Shown: positions 11,595 to 22,212 of the stretch, piece by piece
How the letters are laid out: every line of letters starts with the position of its first letter
Numbering within the stretch: the stretch's first letter is position 1
Position numbers and translations under genes: made by a program
NCBI GenBank assembly: GCA_038277395.1
Contig: CM076189.1
Coordinates: 115,118,252-115,182,251 of the forward strand
Source: Dryocosmus kuriphilus
Lineage: Eukaryota; Arthropoda; Insecta; Hymenoptera; Cynipidae
DNA: 64,000 bases
Direction: 5' to 3'
Notes under the pieces: model-generated
Told to the model about the DNA's origin: nothing
The model's database searches: none
The model's input: only the letters and a program-made list of their open reading frames with translations

Positions 11595-11844
11595 CTGTAA
11601 GAAGATATAATTTTCAGTGAAGCTCATTGCCCTTTCCAACAGCTTAACAACGGTACCACTGGCTCTTAAAACATATGTTTGCTTTCAGTCATTTTCTGTT
11701 TATACTAGATTCCTATTGAATTATTTTTAATCCATATTGAAATAATTCGATTATTTTTGAATTTTCTTAAATATTTTGGCAGACATGAATTCGAACAAAA
11801 TCTTTGAATCTTTTATACTGTATTGCAGACAACTTTTTAATCAC

Positions 11845-11886
11845 CTATATGGAGACCTGTTGGAGTGTCCTGTGATATAGTTGGTC
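11845..11886 (-). CDS. Micro-exon, G-PTISQDTPTGLHI-G module
   Basis: This 42-base class 1-1 exon has acceptor TTCTTAC-AG and donor G|GTGATT. It encodes G-PTISQDTPTGLHI-G, more diverged than the 1097 and 7241 sisters at its C-terminal end but still open and in frame. Confidence 0.6.
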   Translation of the reverse strand, partial: DQLYHRTLQQVSI

Positions 11887-11999
11887 CTGTAAGAAGAAAC
11901 ATAAGAATTTTCATCGAAGATAATTGCCCTTTTCAACCTGTTAAAGAAAGTACCACTCGCGCCTAAAGCATATGCTTGTTTTTAATTATTACATTCTCA

Positions 12000-12310
12000 T
12001 TATCAACGAGGAGGTATTAGTTTTATGTGAAAACTGATTTTCGCGGGTTTCATTAAATCTCGACGTTTCATGACACCCTGAATCCGAAAAACAGTGTTTT
12101 ACGACGCTGTCGGTCTGTCTGTTGTCGTTGTCGTTGCAGTCGTTTTCTTTGTCGTTGTCGTCGTTTCGTTGTTGTCTTTGTCGTCTTTGTCGTCTCTTCC
12201 CACCGTAACATTCGAAGGACTAATCGGATTGGATTGCACTTGGGCAACCTTCTCTAGGGCGTAAAAGGAAGGTACGAGTTCGTGAACCACCTATTTTTGA
12301 CCTGTGGCTA
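12000..12310. repeat. Dispersed (GTC/GTT)n repeat, copy d
   Basis: This is the copy 3 equivalent of 1245-1600, with the microsatellite at about 12118-12196. A short GTC/GTT-rich relative follows at 12970-13220. Between them, 12370-12830 holds the 155-base repeat. Confidence 0.75.
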
Positions 12311-14132
12311 TTATTTTGTCCATCAAAAGCCGTTTTCATATGATCAAGAAATCCAATTTTCCGCTAAAATATGCGAGATACAAAAAAACAGTTGAAAGTA
12401 AAACTGTTGACCTTAAAAAAATCTAAAAATTTCATTTTAACCAATTTTTGACATAATACACGGTTTTTGTTTCAATCGATGAAACGTTACTAAAGATAAA
12501 AATTCAACTTTCCCGTCAAACTATGCAAGATACGAAAAAAATGATAATGAGTAATGTTTATCAACTTAAAAAGATCTACGAATTTGCTCTCTATAATTTT
12601 TTCGGAAAGGACGTATTTTTGGAGTTATTCGTGAAATATGTTATTAAATACAAACGAATCTACTTTTCACAAAAACTACGCAAGATACGAAAAAAAAAAA
12701 TGGTTGTAGTCCAAGTTGTTCACCTTAAAAGGATCTTGAAATTTGCTTAAAACTATTTTTTGAGCCAACGCATAGTTTATTCGTGAAACGCATAATATTT
12801 GATTTAATCAAGAAATAGATGACTGTAAAGTTAATAAGTTAGTCCAGGTTGTTAAAAAATCTGCCCGCTACACAGGCGCATCCTCATCATGCTTCCCACG
12901 CTTACCAGTTACTTAAAGTATATAAAGAACGTCAATTTATTAATTTTTTACATAGACTTGATTGAAAATGCAATTTTCACATTCTCATCAGCGAAGGTAT
13001 TAGACTCCTGTTAAATTGTATCCCCCCAGTTTTCATCAAATCTCCAAGCTTTGAGACCCCCTGAATGAGAAAAAATTGTTTTTTCGACGGTATCTGCCTA
13101 TCTGTTGTCATCGTTGTCGTCGTCGTGTCGTCTGTTAACGCGATAACATTTGAAAAAGCATCAGATTCACGGTCCAAAAATAAAGGACGAGTTCGGTAAC
13201 CAAGCACATTTAACCCTTTCTTGACGCACTTCTGTAGAATGACATACTTACTTGCCAGGCTGGGTGGTCACAACCCTGGCGAGAAAATTTGTTATAAAGC
13301 ATAAAGTATTGAATGATTTGCTTAAAGATTTTTTGGGCACTTATTGAATCTTCCCTTTAAAGGATAATAGAGATTATATATTTAAGTATTAAGTTTACCT
13401 AGAAGTTATGGTTTTATGCATCAAAAAGCGTTCTTACCAAATTAAGAAATCAATTTTCCGGGTAAACTAAGCTAGATACGAAAAAATTTTATTATATTAC
13501 TTTAATTCGATTTTCTGGTCAAAATATGAAACGCAGAAAAAAATATTAAGAAGTAAAATTATTTACCTGAAGAATATATACACTTTTGGTTTTGACCTCT
13601 TTTTTTATAAGGATCATCGGTTTAATTTTAAGAATCGAAAACCTGGATTGTGGAAATTTAGAAAAATGTATAAAATCAGGGGAAAAAAAACTTGACTAAT
13701 CGCCAATGAATTTAAAGAGGATCAATTGTCGGGCGCAAAACGCCAGTGCCGTGATGAGAATGTATTCCTGAAGGCTGATAGAGCTTTAAGTAAAATAATT
13801 TTGTTTTTAATTTCTAACAAGATAAAAATTAAAGTTTCATTAAGTGGAGGTGTTTTAAAAGTTTAGGATGAAAAAGAAGAAAAAAAAAAAAAAAAAACGA
13901 GCAAAAAGTGAGAGAACGAAAAGCATCCGAGCGCGAAACGCACGGTTCAAACATCGGAACGCGACGACCTCCAAATCGCGCGCCTTAGGCGGCTCAATCT
14001 TGCAGGCGAAGCCAGCCACGCTCGAGGCGCATGATGAGTATGTGGAAACGAAGTGAGCAGATTTTTTTTTTGGTTATTTTTCATTGGCCTTTAAATAATA
14101 TATATTATTAATTATTAAGTAACTAAATATTT

Positions 14133-16095
14133 GGGCTTCCGTTTCCGGCGCTGATTGTGATGGGACGGGCGTAGGAATTTGAGCGATCTTTTTGGCTTTG
14201 GAGGTGAAGAAGTGTTGTGTGGTGTAAAAAAAAGTATTTCGAGTAGAGTTATGGCAGTTGGTGTGTGGGAGAAATGAGCTGAAGGGTCGCGGAAGGTGGA
14301 AGAAGGGAAAAAGTGAGAAAAAGTGGAGCATGCTGAAGAGTGAGGTCAGGTTTGAAGTTGTCAGTTAGTTAGTTAGTTTGGTGGACAGAGAGTAGGGTAG
14401 TAAAGCTGTACGAGACTGGGGAGACGGATGGTGAGGTAAGGTCTAGTTATTGATAATTACTGCTGTCTTTTTGTGTGGAAATGTAGCGAATGGATAAATG
14501 GAGTGGGAGGAGGAGCGTGGAGAGTGGAGCGAGAGGCTGCGAAGTGGAGCGGGAGACCAGTGGGTAAGGTAGGAGAGTAGCATGCCACAGGGTAACAAAC
14601 CGATTACGTGGAGACCAAGGCAACAGAGAGCTAGAGGACAATACGTGCCCGAAGAAGGAAATTAGAGACTGTGATCCAGTGTGCAATGAATGAAGTGGCG
14701 AGCCGGGCAGGCGGGACTAGTGGGCGACGCAGAGAGCTTAGAGTTTGGTAAGAAAATTGATAAGGTGTTAGAGTCAAGTAAGGCCACGGATAAGGCATTA
14801 GATAAGACAAAAGACACAATGGAAAATATGTTCCGAGAGTTAGACAAGGTAGTGAGTAGAGGGCTAGCGGAAGAGAAGGAACATGGGAGGGGAAGAGAGG
14901 GGATATTCATAAAGATACAAGAGGAATGGGAGAAATGGGAAAAGTGCTGGAAGAAAGAGAAAGAAGAAGTGTGGAAAAAGTTAGAGAGGATGGAGAAGGA
15001 ACAGGGAATAAAGCAGGAAGAGGGGAGAAACGTAATAAGGCAGGTAGAAGAGAGGGTATGTAACTTAGAATGCAGAGCTGAACGTCAAGAGAATCGTGAG
15101 GAAATAGGTAGAAGGGACGGGGAAGATGGAGATGTGAGCTTGAGAGAGGAGAATGAGAGAATGAAAAGTAGAGTACGTGGTCTAGAGAGGAAAATCGAGG
15201 GGTTTGAATGGGAAAAGAAAAGGAGAAATGTCTTTATAAAAGGATTAAAAGTAGAAAGCGAAACGGTAAAGAAGGAGGTAGCGAAACTTTTGATGGGCAT
15301 AGGGACAAATGTCAGGGTGCAGGAGAGAAAGGTGTTGGGCAACAAGACAGGAGAAAAAGCGAGGATGTACGTAGTGAAGCTGGGAAGCTAAGTGGAGAGG
15401 AGAGAGGTAATGAGGAAAAAGAAGGTGCTAAGGGGAAGAAAAGAAAGAATTGATGAAGATATGACATGGAGAGAGAGAAGGAAAGATGGCTGATTGGAGA
15501 GAGGGCTTGGGAGGAGAGAAAAAAAGGGAATAGAGTTAGGTTTGGGAGAGAAATGTTGAGGGTGAATGAGACGGCGTGGATATGGGACGAAGTGAGAGAG
15601 GAGTTGAAAATAGGTGAGCGGTCTTCAGGTCGAATGGGAGCAGATGTGAGTAAGAAGAGAGTAGAAGCTCCGCGGTTTGCGAATGATATAAGAGGAAGAA
15701 TATGGGGCGAAGGGAAAGAGAGTGCGAAAAGGGGATTAAAGTAGTTTTTTGGAGTGTGCTAGGAATGGATGAAGAAATTGGAAAGGCTGGGAGAAAGAGC
15801 AGGTCATACAGGGTAGAGTAGAGCCAAAATGAATTGTATAAAGGCAAAAGAAAATTCAGTAGAGTCGCGGATTAATGTGCCATCAATAGAATGGAAATGG
15901 CAAGAGAGAAACGGAAGCCCAAGGTCTTGAGCGGTAGTACGCAGATTTAGATGAGTGATTAAGAAGTTATGTACATCTAGAATAAGGTATTAATAAGTAT
16001 TTGTAAAATCTGTGCTGATGTTAAGATGGGATGGTTATGTACAGACTCTCAAGCCCGTAAAAGGGAGAGAATATAAATAAATAAACAAATCCGAA
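14133..16095 (+). mobile_element. Internally deleted LINE, copy 3 (best preserved ORF1)
   Basis: The flanking direct repeats TAACTAAATATTT (14120-14132) and TAACTAAGTATTT (16096-16108) differ at one base and fit a target-site duplication. The tail is ATAAATAAATAAAC followed by a short stretch. ORF1 is largely open, then comes a VVFW-type endonuclease start and a short 3' remnant, with the bulk of ORF2 absent. Confidence 0.8.
14690..15391 (+). pseudogene. LINE ORF1-like protein, longest surviving copy (233 residues)
   Basis: After an acidic N-terminus come a long Lys/Glu/Trp coiled-coil stretch (about residues 60-110), a second charged helix with NLECRAERQENREE, and a block KKRRNVFIKGLKVESE that resembles the start of an RNA-binding fold in LINE ORF1 proteins. 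The natural start is probably the upstream ATG at 14686, because a small deletion near 14726 shifts the frame. It ends early at a TAA where copy 4 has Gln. Downstream frames at 15466-15744 carry the C-terminal region (VNETAWIWDEVREELKIGERS). The role is RNA binding by analogy only. Confidence 0.65.
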
Positions 16096-16342
16096 TAACT
16101 AAGTATTTATATCCACCAATTTTATTTTGAGAAGCTTTAAATTTCTGCAATTTTGCATTTCATGAATTTAAGAATTTGGAGGAAATGATTAGTTCGTTAA
16201 TATTATTATGCACGAACAAATATGATAATTCAACAAATTAAAATTTCGGGATATAAAAAATTTGTGGGAAAATAGGAGCTCTTTACTTGTCTAATTTTTT
16301 ACCTGAATCTTTTAGATTTTATGCTAAATAATTTTTAATTAC

Positions 16343-16405
16343 CCCTTGATTTACGCTTCCTTGGCGTAGCTACTTGAACTGGTTTTTTACCTCTGCCTGC
16401 TGGTG
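16343..16405 (-). CDS. Micro-exon, A-PAGRGKKPVQ module, damaged acceptor
   Basis: This is 63 bases, open and class 1-1, encoding A-PAGRGKKPVQVATPRKRKSR-G, with donor G|GTAATT. The acceptor dinucleotide on the minus strand is AA instead of AG (CTTTTTAC-AA). Its paralogue at 5600-5662 has a normal AG. It is probably skipped or recently lost. Confidence 0.5.
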
Positions 16406-16660
16406 TTGTAAAAAGAAACATAAGATGCTTTCAGTGAATCTAATTGCACTTTCCAACCAGTCACTTAAATTACCACTCGTTCTTAAAACATACGCTTGTT
16501 TTCATTTATTTTCAATTTATATTACATTCGTATTGAGTTGCTTTAAATTCACATTGAGATCTGTTGAATCCTTTTGAGTGGTTTTAAATTTCTTGGAGTG
16601 CTTGAAATTGCTCGACGTATTTGAATCTTTTATCTTGTATCTTAATGACATTCTAATTAC

Positions 16661-16702
16661 CTTTAGTAGTACTTCGTGGAGTTTTGTGTGACATAATTTC
16701 AT
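16661..16702 (-). CDS. Micro-exon, D-EIMSHKTPRSTTK-G module
   Basis: This 42-base class 1-1 exon has acceptor TTCTTAC-AG and donor G|GTAATT. It encodes D-EIMSHKTPRSTTK-G. The next visible exon upstream in the gene is at 25198-25275, across about 8.5 kb of transposon-filled DNA. Confidence 0.6.
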
Positions 16703-16940
16703 CTGTAAGAAGAAATATAAGATATTTTCAGCCAAGGTAATTGCACTTTCCATCTAGTTAATAAAAGTACCATATGTTCGTAAAACATATGTTTGCTTTC
16801 GATTGCTTATTATTACTTATTTTACGGGAAGGTATACTCCTATTTTGTGGCAACTTTGGGGAAACAATTTTGCCCTCCGGACAAATATTTACTAAGCCTA
16901 TATTTAAATTTGTTTCATAATTAATAATAAAAATATATTA

Positions 16941-17715
16941 ACGAGGACAATTGACAATATTTTGGACTGAAACTGACAAAAGCTAAAGTAAGAATAAGTG
17001 CAGAATACACGAATGACGAATCCGGAAATATCCGAAAATAAAATTTGCGAGTCATTAAATTTAAGAGCAAAATTACCATATTTAAAATATTATCTAAATA
17101 CTGTTTTTGTCCAAGCTCTGGAGTTTGCTGAATTTAAGATTTCTGAAATGTTTAGTTAAATATTAAAATAATTTTAGGTATATTTTCTGCAACTCTAAGT
17201 TTCAGCAATTTTAGATTTCAGCCATTTTATATTTAGGTGATTTAAAAATTTAGAGGAAATAATTCTTTCGTTAACTTTCTAATTTATTATTTCTAATGAA
17301 TCAGCAGATTTTATTTTTCTATGATTAAAACCTTGTTATTTTAAATTTCTTAAATTTTATAATTCACTAATTTGCATTTCCGCCAATTTCCTTTTCCGTT
17401 TTTATTTTTATATACTCGGTACGTACTTTTACGTTATTTTTCATCAGAATCAAAATAATATTTACTATTGATTATTAAATAATTAAAATTTCTTTTCTGC
17501 AATTTTAATTTCAGAAGCTTTAAATTTCTGCAATTTTGAATTTCGGAAATCTTATATTTCGTGAATTTAAGGATTTTGATGAAATGGCTAATTCGTTAAT
17601 TTTCTAGGTCGTTAATTTTATAACATGATTCGTAAATTCAATAATTCGACATTTTTAAATTTGCAAATTTAAAAAAATGTTTAGGAAAGTAAAAATTCGT
17701 TAGTTTTATAATTTT
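16941..17715. repeat. Diverged partial copy of the tandem unit start
   Basis: The stretch resembles positions 1-560, with words such as ATTGACAATATTTT, CGAATGACGAA, and ATATCCGAAA followed by TTAATTAAATATTA-type sequence, but it is much more diverged than copies 1-3. It has no exon or gene. Confidence 0.55.
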
Positions 17716-17732
17716 TTCTTTGTATCGTTGCC

Positions 17733-17880
17733 GACCGTTTTCCCGAATGCCAATTCCCGAATGGTCTTTTTCCCGAAACCCTTTTTCCCGAATCGATTTT
17801 CACGAAGCACTATTTTCCCTAACTACTATATTCCCAAACGACTTTTTTCCCGAAGGAATTAATTTTCTCCCGCGAATGAA
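17733..17880. repeat. Array of TTCCCGAA words, candidate transposon subterminal repeats
   Basis: TTCCCGAA, or near variants such as TTCACGAA, TTCCCAAA and CTCCCGCGAA, occurs about eight times in roughly 150 bases at spacings of about 13-25. It directly precedes the FLYWCH/MULE pseudogene. Repeated subterminal words are common in Mutator-like ends, so I infer this is the left end of that transposon. Confidence 0.5.
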
Positions 17881-17940
17881 TTTTTATTCAATTGCCGAAT
17901 GTTGCAAAGTTAATGATAAATCGATCTGTTTTTATTGTTG

Positions 17941-18066
17941 CTTTGAAATTTCGTGTGTCATTTGACACAAGCGATAAATTCTCCGTAATACATTTATTCC
18001 TCTTACGTCTTACTTTGAAATTTCGTGTGTCATTTTACACCAGCAATAAATTCCGCGTAATACATT
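17941..18066. repeat. 72-base-period tandem pair upstream of the MULE gene
   Basis: CTTTGAAATTTCGTGTGTCA begins at 17941 and again at 18013. Each copy runs through GATAAATTC or AATAAATTC to CGTAATACATT. The second copy ends five bases before the ATG at 18071. It could be promoter or leader sequence of the transposase gene. Confidence 0.6.
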
Positions 18067-18070
18067 AAAT

Positions 18071-19431
18071 ATGGACCGCCCGCAAATTGTCAACGAAACT
18101 AAATTAGTGATGGATGGCTTCATTTACTTGCGATCGAAACGTACCACTGCAGATGACCCTAATACGTATTGGGATTGTCAGAGGTAGCAAATAAGTGTGG
18201 TTGTCGTGTTTCATCAATCGCATAACTATGAATGATTTTTAAAGAGTGAGAACTAGAGAGTTTAAAGCGAGGGCAATAACAGTGACAAACGGACAGTACT
18301 TTGTAATTATCAAAGGTCCTTCCCTTTCGCCGCATGAACATCCGCCGAATCGAGAAGAAGCGGAAGACGAAATACTAAAGCAAAGAATGAAAAGGCGTGC
18401 CGATGATCATCCGGATAAGCCGCCTGCACAGATACTGCGAACAGAATTAGAGGGACTATCGGAGGGAACTTTAAGTCAACTTCCCAAAAAACTCAACTTG
18501 AAAAAGTCAATGCGAAGAGCTCGACGACGTGACTTGCCGCCGAACCCAAAATCTCTGATGGAGTTGAATAAAATTCTGGAGCGATATACAAAAACTGCGA
18601 CTGGTGACCAATTTCTCATATACGACTCTAATAATACGGAGGACCTACGCGAAGGACGAGTTCTTGTATTTGTCACGTGGCACAATCTTGAGCTACTTGC
18701 GAAAAGCGAAGTGTGGTATCTGGACAGAACTTTTAAAGTTAGTTAATTATTAAGCAATGAATGTAAATTTATACAATATTTATAATATATGTATAACATT
18801 GCAGGTATCGCCGACTATTTTTACACAACTTTTCACAATACTAGGCTCGGTTGAAGGAAATCGTAGAAATCCTGATGCGTCTCGAGAAATTGTATCTTTG
18901 CCCTTCGTATATGCCCTGCTATCCTCCAAGGAAACCGGCAATGCGAAGCAGTATTATCGTCCGTGATTTCCGTTGCTGATCGCTATGGCATACGAAACTG
19001 TCGGCCAAGAAGAATCATGACTGTCTTCGAGCTAGCTATCATGAACGCTTGTAACGAAGTTTTCCGAAGCGTACCGCTATCTGGATGTTTTTTTCATTTG
19101 AGCCAGTCCCTTTAGCTTCATATTCAATCCGCGGGTTTACAAGAACAATACAATGATGCTGAAAATCGAGATATAAAATTATATTCGCATATATTAGTCG
19201 CCCTTGCTTTCGTACCGGAAGATGATGTTTCGAGGATATTTAACCTCGTAAAACGGAAGCACCTGACGCATTAAAACCCGTAATTGACTACTTTGGGGAG
19301 TTTTACGTTATCGCTAAGCCAAGGAGAGGGCGAGCCAGGACTGTACCACCTCGCTGTCCTGTCAACGTATGGAACCAGTACGAAGCTACCCTCGCGGTAA
19401 TGCAGCGCGCGAACAATATCAGCGAAGGATA
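18071..19431 (+). pseudogene. FLYWCH zinc-finger / MULE transposase-like gene, broken
   Basis: The ATG at 18071 opens a FLYWCH-like stretch (GFIYLRSKRTTADDPNTYWDC) that stops at 18185. After a frameshift the frame at 18246-18737 resumes (FKARAITV, later the KSEVWYLDRTFK block). A 67-base intron at 18738-18804 (GTTAGT...TTGCAG) joins in frame to VSPTIFTQLFTILG and LPFVYALLSSKET. Further frameshifted blocks read MTVFELAIMNACNEVF and PVNVWNQYEATLAVMQRANN. This order matches insect FLYWCH plus MULE-transposase proteins of Phantom-like Mutator elements. The first catalytic block has DRT where the mirrored copy has DGT. Confidence 0.75.
18311..18986 (+). repeat. Left arm of 676-base inverted duplication
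   Basis: This segment is repeated in reverse complement at 19429-20104, the two arms having equal length. The spacer of 442 bases holds the C-terminal part of the left transposase copy. The arms include exon 1, the intron and exon 2, so the genomic gene was duplicated and not a spliced copy. Confidence 0.8.
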
Positions 19432-20104
19432 GCGATCAGCACCGGAAATCACGGACGATAATACTGCTTCGCATTGCCGGTTTCCTTGGAGGATAGCAGG
19501 GCTCATACGAAGGGCCAAGATACAATTTCTCGACACGCATCAGGATTTCTACGATTCCCTTCAACCGAGCCTAGTATTGTGAAAAGTTGCGTAAAAATAG
19601 TCGCCGATACCTGCAATGTTGTACATATATTATAAATATTGTATAAATCTACGTTCATTGCTTAATAATTAACTAACTTTAAAAGTTCCGTCTAGATACC
19701 ACACTTCGCTTTTCGCAAGTAGCTCATGATCATGCCTCGTGACAAATGCAAGAACTCGTCCTTCGCGTAGGTCCTCCGCATCATTAGAGTCGTATATGAG
19801 AAATTGGTCACCAGTCGCAGTTTTTGTATATCGCTCCGGAATTTCATTTAACTCCATCAGAGATTTTGGGTTCGGCGGCAAGTCACGTCGTCGAGCTCTT
19901 CGCATTGGCTTTTTCAAGTTGAATTTTTTGGGAAGTTGACTTAAATCTCCCTTCCATAGCCTCTCTAATCCCGTTCGCAGTATCTGTGCAGGCGGCTTGT
20001 CCGAATGATCTTCGGCACGCCTTTTCATTCTTTGCTTTAGTATTTCCGCTTCCGCTTCTTCTCGATGCAGCGGGTGTTCATGCGGCGAAAGGGAAGGACC
20101 TTTG
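19429..20104 (-). pseudogene. Inverted second copy of the MULE-like gene, truncated at both ends
   Basis: On the minus strand it begins abruptly at CAAAGGTCC (20104) and keeps an open stretch from 20028 to 19669 ending WYLDGTFKVS, then the intron and exon 2 up to the palindrome centre. The DGT motif typical of the MULE family is intact here. The N-terminal FLYWCH part and C-terminal part are absent. At 20104 it abuts the mariner-like element arm. Confidence 0.75.
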
Positions 20105-20174
20105 AATATATGTGATAAAAACTTTTTATTTTTAAGGGGGAAAAACGATTTTTTAAAAATTTACCCCATCCAAA

Positions 20175-20211
20175 CCCCCCCCCCCCCCCCCCCCCCCCCC
20201 CAGGAGGCAGG
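20175..20211. repeat. Homopolymer run of 37 C
   Basis: An unbroken C run sits in the left arm just before AGGAGGCAGG. The two other copies of this arm have only about six consecutive C/G bases at the same point. The run would be G-rich on the minus strand and is a possible slippage or sequencing-length artefact. Confidence 0.95.
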
Positions 20212-20813
20212 GAAGGGGTTACTTTGTAATTTCAAATGGCAATCCCAATTTTTTATCACAGACTCAGATTCTCCTTTATGTAGTACGTAAGTTTTGTTCG
20301 AAAAATGATTTTCGATTCGCGATAGATGGCGCTGAAATTGCAAAAAATGAAATTGTTGGCACTACTTTTATCTCTGCCCAGGAATAACGACACGGACATA
20401 GTAGCTGCCTATTCCCTTCGGAGTGTTTAATTTCGGTGAGTCCCCTTGCCTCTCATCATCGGGGTGCTTGAACTTTCGGCAACGGGACAGTAAAAGTGAT
20501 AAAACTGTAGAAAACCTTTCCCGAATGCAGTTGTTTGTCGGCAGTCGATTTTGGATATAGACTTTACATCGAGTGTCCACTGTCTACAATCCTCGACGTC
20601 ATTCCAGCCGAGCGATAACCGCATCTGTCCGTGACTAACATTTATTAATCAGGAGGGTTGATTGTGTTCATTTGATTTGGGTATGTTGGTTGCGTTCAAT
20701 TCAGTTGGTCGTAATTAAATGCTTTCGTTTGGGTTACTGCTGTTGGTCACGTTCGCTTGAGTTGGTTTTGTTGTCGCTGTGTTCCCTCGTTACCTTACTT
20801 CATTAATTTTACA

Positions 20814-21870
20814 ATGGAAATTCTATCTCAACAACAGAAGATTGAAATGATTCTCATTTCTGGAGAAGGTGGCAGGAATACCAATCATGCTCTCATTCCT
20901 TATGCTGTACGATTTCCATAAAGTATTCCTTCCCGCGCTTCTTTTTACCATGTTGTCCAAAATTTCATCACTGACGGAAGTGTACAACCGAAAAAAAAGA
21001 AGCGTCGAGTAACAGTTACTGGAATTGATAATGAAATCGCAATTTTAGCTGCAGTCACTCACGACTCTCATGTTAGTATTCGAAAACTAAGCCGCGATTC
21101 AGGAATGCCTCTATTCAGTGTTTGGAACGTACTAAAATGTCATAATTATCATTCGTATCATATTGCACTGCATTAAGAACTACATGGCAATGATTTTCAG
21201 AACCGAGTGACGTCAATGGGCGGTTAGAGCAGATACAAGGAAACCCGAATTCCTTTTCTCTAGTACTCTTCTCAGACGAGTCGTCTTTCATAAACCATGG
21301 TAACGTTAATCGGCACAACATGCATTACTGGAGTGTACAAAATCCACATTGGTTGCGTGAAGTTGAGCATCAGCGTCCATGGTCCGTGAATGTTTGCTTT
21401 GGAATAATTGGAGAAAAACTTATCGGTCCGCATTTTATTGATGGAAACTTGACCGGTGAAAATTATCGTAACTTTTTAGAACATGAACTTTCAATATTGC
21501 TTGAAGGCCTAAGCTAGGAAGTGCGACACAACATGTGGTTTTAATATGACGGTTGTCCAGCACATTATTCTGCAATTGCGAAGGAAGTACTCAATCGCGA
21601 ATTCAATGGACGATGGATCGGTAGAGGGGGTCCAGTAAATTGGCCTGCCAGATCGCCAGATCTCACGGCGCGGCTTTCTATTTGTGAGGTTATCTAAAGA
21701 ATCGCGTGTATCAAGAGATGCCCATGACTCGTGATAACATGATCGAGCGAATCAGGTCCGCTTGTGCACAAATAACAGCAGGCACACTCCGCAGTTGTGT
21801 AGAATCTTTCGAACCTCGGATTAACAAGTGCATCGAAGTGCAAGGACAACACTTTGAGCACTTATTGTAA
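20814..21870 (+). pseudogene. IS630/Tc1/mariner-family transposase, broken
   Basis: The ATG at 20814 starts MEILSQQQKIEMILISGEGG, a helix-turn-helix type start. A stop follows near residue 36, then frameshifts. Recognisable later blocks are FSDESSFINHGNVNRHNMHYW with the first catalytic Asp, FGIIGEKLIGPHFIDGNL, YDGCPAHYS with the second Asp, and NWPARSPDL with the third. There are 36 residues between the second and third Asp. The gene ends near HFEHLL-stop at 21870. It would cut and paste DNA if intact, but it is clearly dead. Confidence 0.75.
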
Positions 21871-21884
21871 AATAATTAATGGAG

Positions 21885-22140
21885 ATCAAGCATTTCGATG
21901 GTAAGAGGCGAGGGTACTCGCCGAAATCAAGCACACCAATGGTGAGAGACGAGGGGACTTACAGAAATCAAATACCTAGATGGTGAGAGGCGAGGGGACT
22001 CACCGAAATCAAGCAACCCGACAGTGAGTAGCGAGGGGACTCCCCGAAATCAAGCACCCCGATAATGAGAGCCGATGGCGCGCATCGAAATCAAGCACCC
22101 CGATGGTGAGAGGCAAGGGGACTCACCGAAATTAAACACC
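21885..22140. repeat. 41-base minisatellite, about six units
   Basis: The words ATCAAGCACCCCGATGGTGA or variants start at 21885, 21926, 21967, 22008, 22049 and 22090, and a diverged one at 22131, so the period is exactly 41. It lies between the transposase stop codon and the right inverted arm. The left arm has only one equivalent unit. Confidence 0.9.
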
Positions 22141-22212
22141 CCGAAGGGAATAGGTAACTACTAAGTCCGAGTCGTTATTCCTGGGTAGAGCTAACAGTAG
22201 TGTCAACAATTC

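Larger units (their letters stand above)
11097..16940. repeat. Segmental tandem unit, copy 3 (5'-truncated)
   Basis: It begins at the equivalent of about position 352 of copy 1, immediately after the truncated LINE of copy 2. From there it is collinear with copy 1 to the end of the unit. Its dispersed repeats lie at 12000-12310, 12370-12830, 12970-13220 and 13715-14060. Confidence 0.85.

Noticed and set aside
17733..17880. Heat-shock element array (TTCnnGAA)
   Set aside because: The spacing is irregular and the array sits beside a transposase gene, so transposon subterminal repeats are the simpler explanation. Kept only as a remark.
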